Positions 5,323 to 9,038 of a stretch of 9,038 bases of DNA are shown piece by piece (position 1 is the first letter of the stretch; each line of letters begins with the position of its first letter). The stretch comes from Rhodocyclaceae bacterium (GTDB taxonomy: Bacteria; Pseudomonadota; Gammaproteobacteria; Burkholderiales; Rhodocyclaceae). Made by a program: the position numbers and the translations under genes. The notes under the pieces were generated by a model that did not search any database, was not told the DNA's origin, and saw nothing but the letters and a program-made list of their open reading frames with translations. The stretch covers positions 1 through 9,038 of the forward strand of contig PNJM01000088.1 of NCBI GenBank assembly GCA_013821865.1, given 5' to 3'.

Positions 5323-7210
5323 CCTCGTCCACCTCATCGTCGGCCGGCGCCGGCTCCTTGGGCAGCTTGCCGAGCAGATAGTAGTCGAGCACCTGGCGCG
5401 CGATGGGCGCCGCCGACTGGGCGCCGAAGCCGCCGTTCTCGACCAGCACCGCCAGCGCGATTTTCGGCCTGTCCGCCGGCGCGAAGGCGATGAAGAGGGC
5501 ATGGTCGCGCAGGCGCTCCTTCACCTTGCCTGCGACGTATTTCTCTCCCTTCAGGCTGTATACCTGGGCCGTGCCGGTCTTGCCGGCGGAAACATACTCG
5601 GCCCCGGCGAAGGCGCGCGCGCCGGTGCCTTCCTTGTTCACGCCCACCATGGCCTGCTTGATGACCTCGACGTTGGCCGGCTTGAGCGGAAGGACGCGCA
5701 GCGGCTGCGGCTCGATGACGCGCCGCTCGCCGGTCCTGATGTTTTCGATGTGCCTGACGAGGTGCGGCCGGTACATCACGCCGTCGTTGGCCACGGCCGC
5801 CGTCGCCTGCGCCAGCTGGATCGGCGTGTAGGCGTTGTAGCCCTGGCCGATGCCGATGGAAATCGTCTCGCCGGCATACCACTTCTGCTGCTCCGGCTTC
5901 CTGAAGCGCTTTCTCTTCCATTCCTGCGAGGGCAGCACGCCTTCCGACTCCCCCTCGATGTCGATGCCGGTGCGCTGGCCGAAGCCGAGCTGACGCATGA
6001 AGTTCGAGATGTTGTCGATGCCCATGTCGTTGGCCAGCACGTAGTAGTAGGTGTCGCAGGAATGGACGATGGATTTGTACATGTCGACCAGGCCGTGGCC
6101 GCCCTTTTTGTCGTCGCGGAAGAGGTGCCCGCCGAAATTGAAGAAGCCCGGATCGGAGATCGTCTGCTGCGGCGTGCGCTTGCCCAGTTCCAGGGCGCCG
6201 AGAGCCATGAAGGGCTTGAAGGTCGAACCGGGCGGGTAGGCGCCGTTCAGTGCGCGGTTCACCATCGGCTTGTCCTCCGAGGTATTGAGCACGTCCCAGT
6301 CCTGCGAGGCGATGCCGTCGACGAACAGGTTGGGGTCGTAGCCCGGCATGGACACCAGGGCGAGAACGCCGCCCGTCGAGGGATCGATGGCGACCAGCGC
6401 GCCGCGGCGCGCGCCGAAGGCTTTTTCCACCACCTGCTGCAGCTTCATGTCCAGCGTGAGCACCAGGTTGTCGCCGGGCACCGGCGCGGTGCGCGCCAGC
6501 ACGCGCACGGCGCGGCCGCCCGAGTCCACCTCGACCTGCTCGAAGCCGGTCTGGCCATGCAGGTCGAATTCGTATTTCTGCTCCAGCCCGGTCTTGCCGA
6601 AGTGATCGGTGCCGCGGTAGTTGTCCTCGGCGTCCCGCTTCTCGATCGCCTCCAGATCGCGGTCGTTCACGCGGCCGATGTAGCCGATGGCATGCGAGGC
6701 CAGATCGCCGTACGGATACTGGCGGAACAGGCGCGCCTTGATGTCCACGCCGGGAAAGCGAAAGCGCTGCGCGATGAAGCGCGCCACCTCCTGGTCGGTG
6801 AGGCGCGTGCGGATCGGCAGCGACTCGAAGTTCTTGCTCTCCTCCAGCAGCCTGCGGAAGCGCTTGCGGTCCTTGGGCTGGATGTCGACGATTTTCGCCA
6901 GCTCGTTGATGGCGGCTTCCAGGTCGGCCACTTTGCCCGGAGTGATCTCCAGGGTGTAGGCGGAATAGTTGCGCGCCAGCACCATGCCCGCACGGTCGAC
7001 GATCAGGCCGCGGTTGGGCACGACGGGCACCAGGGAGATGCGGTTGTCTTCGGCGCGCGTCCGGAAATACTCGTGCTGGACCACCTGCAGCCAGAAGAAG
7101 CGCGCGAAAAGCAGCGCGAAGGCGAACAGCACCAGGCCGCCGGCTATCGCCAGGCGCCGCTGGAAGCGCTGCAGGTCCTGCTCCGGGTTCCTGAACTCAG
7201 CGGGGTGCAT
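5315..7210 (-). CDS. mrdA: Penicillin-binding protein 2, elongasome transpeptidase
   Basis: This 631-residue class B penicillin-binding protein (E. coli PBP2 has 633) cross-links new peptidoglycan during lateral wall growth, working with RodA and activated by MreC. One transmembrane helix at about 21-43 is followed by the N-terminal pedestal, with RGLIVDRAGMVLARN at 67-81. In the transpeptidase domain, STFK is at 329-332 with nucleophile Ser329, SCD at 384-386 and KTG at 544-546. The C-terminus ends in an acidic tail rich in Asp and Glu. Its last codons and TAG stop overlap the first 8 bases of rodA, suggesting coupled translation of the two partner enzymes. The ATG at 7210-7208 has AAGG a few bases upstream. 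All catalytic motifs are intact. The gap to mreD (71 bp) holds a heptad repeat array. Confidence 0.97.
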   Translation of the reverse strand: MHPAEFRNPEQDLQRFQRRLAIAGGLVLFAFALLFARFFWLQVVQHEYFRTRAEDNRISLVPVVPNRGLIVDRAGMVLARNYSAYTLEITPGKVADLEAAINELAKIVDIQPKDRKRFRRLLEESKNFESLPIRTRLTDQEVARFIAQRFRFPGVDIKARLFRQYPYGDLASHAIGYIGRVNDRDLEAIEKRDAEDNYRGTDHFGKTGLEQKYEFDLHGQTGFEQVEVDSGGRAVRVLARTAPVPGDNLVLTLDMKLQQVVEKAFGARRGALVAIDPSTGGVLALVSMPGYDPNLFVDGIASQDWDVLNTSEDKPMVNRALNGAYPPGSTFKPFMALGALELGKRTPQQTISDPGFFNFGGHLFRDDKKGGHGLVDMYKSIVHSCDTYYYVLANDMGIDNISNFMRQLGFGQRTGIDIEGESEGVLPSQEWKRKRFRKPEQQKWYAGETISIGIGQGYNAYTPIQLAQATAAVANDGVMYRPHLVRHIENIRTGERRVIEPQPLRVLPLKPANVEVIKQAMVGVNKEGTGARAFAGAEYVSAGKTGTAQVYSLKGEKYVAGKVKERLRDHALFIAFAPADRPKIALAVLVENGGFGAQSAAPIARQVLDYYLLGKLPKEPAPADDEVDEDD

Positions 7211-7226
7211 GGGCCTTCGGCGGTTG

Positions 7227-7280
7227 CGAGTTTCGGGTTTCGGGTTCCGAGTTGTCCGGTTCCATGCAACCCGAAACTGA
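7227..7280. repeat. Heptanucleotide repeat array with inverted arm, mreD/mrdA gap
   Basis: On the plus strand four consecutive heptads of CGRGTTN type fill 7227-7254. On the opposite strand a CGGGTTG unit (7273-7267) and a degenerate neighbour complete an inverted arm. Bases 7229-7239 and 7268-7278 are perfect 11-bp inverted repeats around a 28-nt middle, so the mreD-mrdA RNA could form a stem. The 14-mer TGCAACCCGAAACT at 7265-7278 recurs exactly in the mreB/mreC gap. No T-run follows the stem in the direction of transcription. The element begins directly after the mreD stop and ends 16 bp before the mrdA start. Confidence 0.8.
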
Positions 7281-7281
7281 A

Positions 7282-7806
7282 TTAAATAGGCCTGTTCTCA
7301 TCCTTCTCGATCGGCTGGTATTGCGGCAACAGGAGGACAAAAGTGAGCGGATACCAGAGCAGGGCCCCGGTGAAACTGCCGAGGAAATAGCCGAAGCCGG
7401 GGAAGTCGGCGCCGCCGACGAGCCGGGTGACGACCATGACGATCTGCGTTGCCAGCAGCATGGGCAGGATGTGCAGCGCCTGCTGGCCAAGGGGAAACCA
7501 CAGTACGCGGCGCGACAGCGATGACGCACCGTAGGTGAGCAGGAGGTAGGCCAGGGCATGCTGGCCCATGACGCTGCCGGCAGCGACATCCATCAGCACG
7601 CCGAGCACGAAAGCCGCACCCATGCCGACGCGCAGCGGCTCGCGCACGCTCCAGAAAGCGAGCACCAGCGCCACCCAGTCGGGAATGCCGATGGCGTGGC
7701 CGAGCGGGATGAGGCTGAGGAACAGCGCAAGCAGCAGGGTGAACACGATGAACCACTGCCTGACCGGGAGCAGGATGCGGCGCGAACTGTGGGTCGGCTG
7801 GCTCAT
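7282..7806 (-). CDS. mreD: Rod shape-determining membrane protein MreD
   Basis: This 174-residue inner-membrane protein (E. coli MreD has 162) belongs to the rod complex and links MreC to the membrane machinery. It is mostly hydrophobic, with likely helices near 17-36, 41-53, 60-79, 82-97, 109-130 and 139-161. VLGVLMDVAAGSVMGQHAL at 68-84 is the best conserved MreD stretch. The ATG at 7806-7804 overlaps the mreC TGA by 4 bases, a typical coupled arrangement; an AAAGAGA run precedes it. The TAA stop is followed one base later by the repeat array in the gap before mrdA. The family is poorly conserved in sequence, so position between mreC and mrdA adds much of the certainty. Confidence 0.95.
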   Translation of the reverse strand: MSQPTHSSRRILLPVRQWFIVFTLLLALFLSLIPLGHAIGIPDWVALVLAFWSVREPLRVGMGAAFVLGVLMDVAAGSVMGQHALAYLLLTYGASSLSRRVLWFPLGQQALHILPMLLATQIVMVVTRLVGGADFPGFGYFLGSFTGALLWYPLTFVLLLPQYQPIEKDENRPI

Positions 7807-8717
7807 TCTCTTTTTCTGCCTTTCCTGGTCTTGGCCGGCTTGTCACGGGCCTCGGCCTCCTCGATCTGCGGGGGCAGCGACCCGCGCGAGCCGAGGATGA
7901 GCACCTGGCCGTGCCTCTCCACGCCGGCGGCGGGCTCGCACAGGATGCGGGCGAAGGTGTAGGCGGCGTCGCGGTCCACCCTCACCACCTTGGCGACCGG
8001 CAGGCCTGCCTGGTAGATGCCGTCGAGTCCGGAGGTGACGACGAGATCGCCTGGAACGACGTCGGCATTGGCGGCGAGAAAGCGCAATTCCAGTTGCCCG
8101 CCCGAGGCGCCGAACAATACGGCGCGCAGGCCGTTGCGCACGATCTGCACCGGCACCGCCTGGTTCTTGTCGGTGATGAGGGTCACTTCGCTTTGCAGGG
8201 GATAGGTGCGCGTCACCTGGCCGATGACGCCTGCCTCATCCACCACCGCCTGCCCGGCGGCGATGCCCTGCTGCGTGCCCTTGTCTACGATGACACGGCG
8301 CGAGAACGGATCGCGCGCCGTGTAGATGATCTCCGCCAGCCTGGCCGGCACCGGCTGGCGCGCCTGCATGTCCAGCAATTGGCGCAGGCGCTGGTTCTCC
8401 AGTTCGAGGTGCTGCTGGCGCATCAGCCAGTTTGCCGCCTCCAGCTCCTTGCGCTTGAGCTGGGCGTTGTCCTGCTGCAAAGCGGCAAGGCTGGTGAAAT
8501 AATCGCCGATGTGGTCGAACAGTTCCACCGGCGCATAGGCGGCGCGCTGCGCCGGGTAGAGGACGAAGGCCACCCCCTGACGCGCCACTTCCAGATAGCG
8601 GAACCTGAGATCGAGCACCAGGAGCGCCAGGGAGAGAGTGACGAAAAAGGCGAGGCGCGTCAGCGGCGCCGGGCCGCGCTTGAAGAATGGTGGCGGCTGG
8701 TGACCTACGACGGACAT
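7803..8717 (-). CDS. mreC: Rod shape-determining protein MreC
   Basis: This 304-residue bitopic protein is a periplasmic scaffold of the elongasome that binds and activates PBP2. After a short cytoplasmic N-terminus there is one transmembrane helix at about 20-38. A coiled coil follows at about 75-118 (NAQLKRKELEAANWLMRQQH and beyond), then the paired beta-barrel domains with family motifs ARDPFSRRVIVDKG at 134-147, AGVIGQV at 162-168, TDKNQAVPV at 182-190 and SGLDGIYQAGLPVAKV at 229-244. The C-terminus is a lysine/arginine-rich tail (KPAKTRKGRKRE), without the longer extension of E. coli MreC (367 residues). The ATG at 8717-8715 gives a normal N-terminus. A small perfect hairpin abuts the start codon and no clear Shine-Dalgarno sequence is seen. 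mreB lies 100 bp upstream. Confidence 0.96.
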   Translation of the reverse strand: MSVVGHQPPPFFKRGPAPLTRLAFFVTLSLALLVLDLRFRYLEVARQGVAFVLYPAQRAAYAPVELFDHIGDYFTSLAALQQDNAQLKRKELEAANWLMRQQHLELENQRLRQLLDMQARQPVPARLAEIIYTARDPFSRRVIVDKGTQQGIAAGQAVVDEAGVIGQVTRTYPLQSEVTLITDKNQAVPVQIVRNGLRAVLFGASGGQLELRFLAANADVVPGDLVVTSGLDGIYQAGLPVAKVVRVDRDAAYTFARILCEPAAGVERHGQVLILGSRGSLPPQIEEAEARDKPAKTRKGRKRE

Positions 8718-8730
8718 CGAGCTACGCTCG
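8718..8730 (-). promoter_or_regulatory. Hairpin abutting the mreC start codon
   Basis: On the minus strand CGAGC-GTA-GCTCG is a perfect 5-bp stem with a 3-nt loop, ending at the base just before the mreC ATG. It occupies the place of a ribosome binding site, and no purine-rich Shine-Dalgarno sequence is visible around it. The stem could lower mreC translation relative to mreB. The structure is seen; the effect is inferred. Confidence 0.35.
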
Positions 8731-8734
8731 GCTA

Positions 8735-8806
8735 CGGGTTGCGGGTTGCGGGTTTGGAGTTCCGGCCGCCGCAGTGTTCAACTGGAAACCTGCAACCCGA
8801 AACTCG
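8735..8806. repeat. Inverted pair of heptanucleotide arrays, mreB/mreC gap
   Basis: Four heptads run along the plus strand at 8735-8762 (CGGGTTG twice, CGGGTTT, then a degenerate copy). Four more run along the minus strand from 8806 to 8779, with 16 bp between. The arms are in register: 8742-8755 pairs with 8786-8799 with a single mismatch that would be a G-U pair in RNA, and AGTT at 8758-8761 pairs with AACT at 8780-8783. No T-run follows, so an intrinsic terminator is unlikely. It could be a transcript-processing or mRNA-stability element between mreB and mreC. Confidence 0.8.
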
Positions 8807-8817
8807 AAGCTTTCTGC

Positions 8818-9038
8818 TCATTCGCTCGCAAAGATGCTCCCGAGCGTGTCCATCTTCTCCAGCGCGATGCCGGAGCCGCGCACCACGCAGGTGAGCGGGT
8901 CGTCGGCAACGATCACCGGCAGGCCCGTCTCTTCCATGAGCAGCCGGTCGATGTCGCGCAGCAGCGCGCCGCCGCCGGTCAGCACCATGCCTTTTTCGGC
9001 GATGTCGGCGCCCAGCTCGGGCGGTGTCTGCTCGAGGG
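8818..9038 (-). CDS. mreB: Rod shape-determining actin homologue MreB, C-terminal fragment
   Basis: The last 72 codons and the TGA stop (8820-8818) are present; the gene runs off the window end. MreB polymerises into ATP-dependent filaments on the inner face of the membrane and organises lateral wall synthesis. The visible part is the actin-fold C-terminus, starting [20 protein letters not shown]. It continues with the nucleotide-pocket motif [14 protein letters not shown] and the segment [14 protein letters not shown], and ends LGSIFASE. This is almost textbook proteobacterial MreB, one of the most conserved proteins here. It heads the mre cluster, with mreC 100 bp downstream across a repeat array. 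Confidence 0.97.
   Translation of the reverse strand, partial: LEQTPPELGADIAEKGMVLTGGGALLRDIDRLLMEETGLPVIVADDPLTCVVRGSGIALEKMDTLGSIFASE

Noticed and set aside
5141..7285. 714-codon open frame on the plus strand
   Set aside because: It is antisense to mrdA and the start of rodA, whose motifs are intact. Long antisense frames are expected in GC-rich genes, and the product is low-complexity (His, Arg, Ala, Val-rich) with no recognisable domain.
7227..8806. Intrinsic terminators at the mreD/mrdA and mreB/mreC hairpins
   Set aside because: No T-run follows either stem in the direction of transcription, and both lie inside a conserved operon whose downstream genes would need the read-through.
7911..8894. 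327-codon plus-strand open frame across mreC
   Set aside because: It mirrors mreC and runs through the repeat element in the mreB/mreC gap. No start signal or domain supports it.

Overview
The window reads as one chromosomal stretch of a GC-rich Gram-negative bacterium. It is most likely a betaproteobacterium, perhaps Rhodocyclales-like. This rests on the gene order, the look of the LipA N-terminus and MreB C-terminus, and the mreBCD-mrdA-rodA-rlpA-dacA arrangement; no search was possible. Every gene lies on the minus strand, so transcription runs from high to low coordinates. Coding density is very high and there is no gene-free gap over about 100 bp. I see no rRNA, tRNA, IS element or CRISPR array.

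Region 1 (9038 down to 3230) is the rod-elongation cluster: mreB (3' end only), mreC, mreD, mrdA (PBP2), rodA and rlpA. MreB filaments, MreC and MreD hold the RodA glycosyltransferase and the PBP2 transpeptidase together in the elongasome. RlpA is a septal lipoprotein with a lytic transglycosylase fold and a SPOR domain. mreC/mreD and mrdA/rodA overlap by 4 and 8 bases. The other junctions, mreB/mreC, mreD/mrdA and rodA/rlpA, each carry a short array of a 7-bp tandem repeat (consensus CGRGTTK).

Region 2 (3230 to 3006) lies between the clusters. It holds a decapitated C-terminal fragment of a PIN-domain protein, a small hairpin just after rlpA, and a perfect TATAAT box ahead of dacA.

Region 3 (3005 down to 1) is a second transcription unit: dacA (D,D-carboxypeptidase), a D-amino-acid aminotransferase, ybeD (DUF493), lipB and the first 28 codons of lipA. 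Apart from the aminotransferase, the order matches the mrdA-mrdB-rlpA-dacA-ybeD-lipB-lipA region of Escherichia coli. The genes are closely packed (28, 5, -4 and 13 bp). DacA trims D-Ala from peptidoglycan and the aminotransferase can interconvert D-Ala and D-Glu. LipB and LipA make protein-bound lipoate.

I found no new defence or metabolic system. The least expected signal is the heptanucleotide repeat family at operon junctions, including an array that forms the rodA stop/rlpA start overlap and the N-terminus of the RlpA signal peptide. The PIN remnant comes next.
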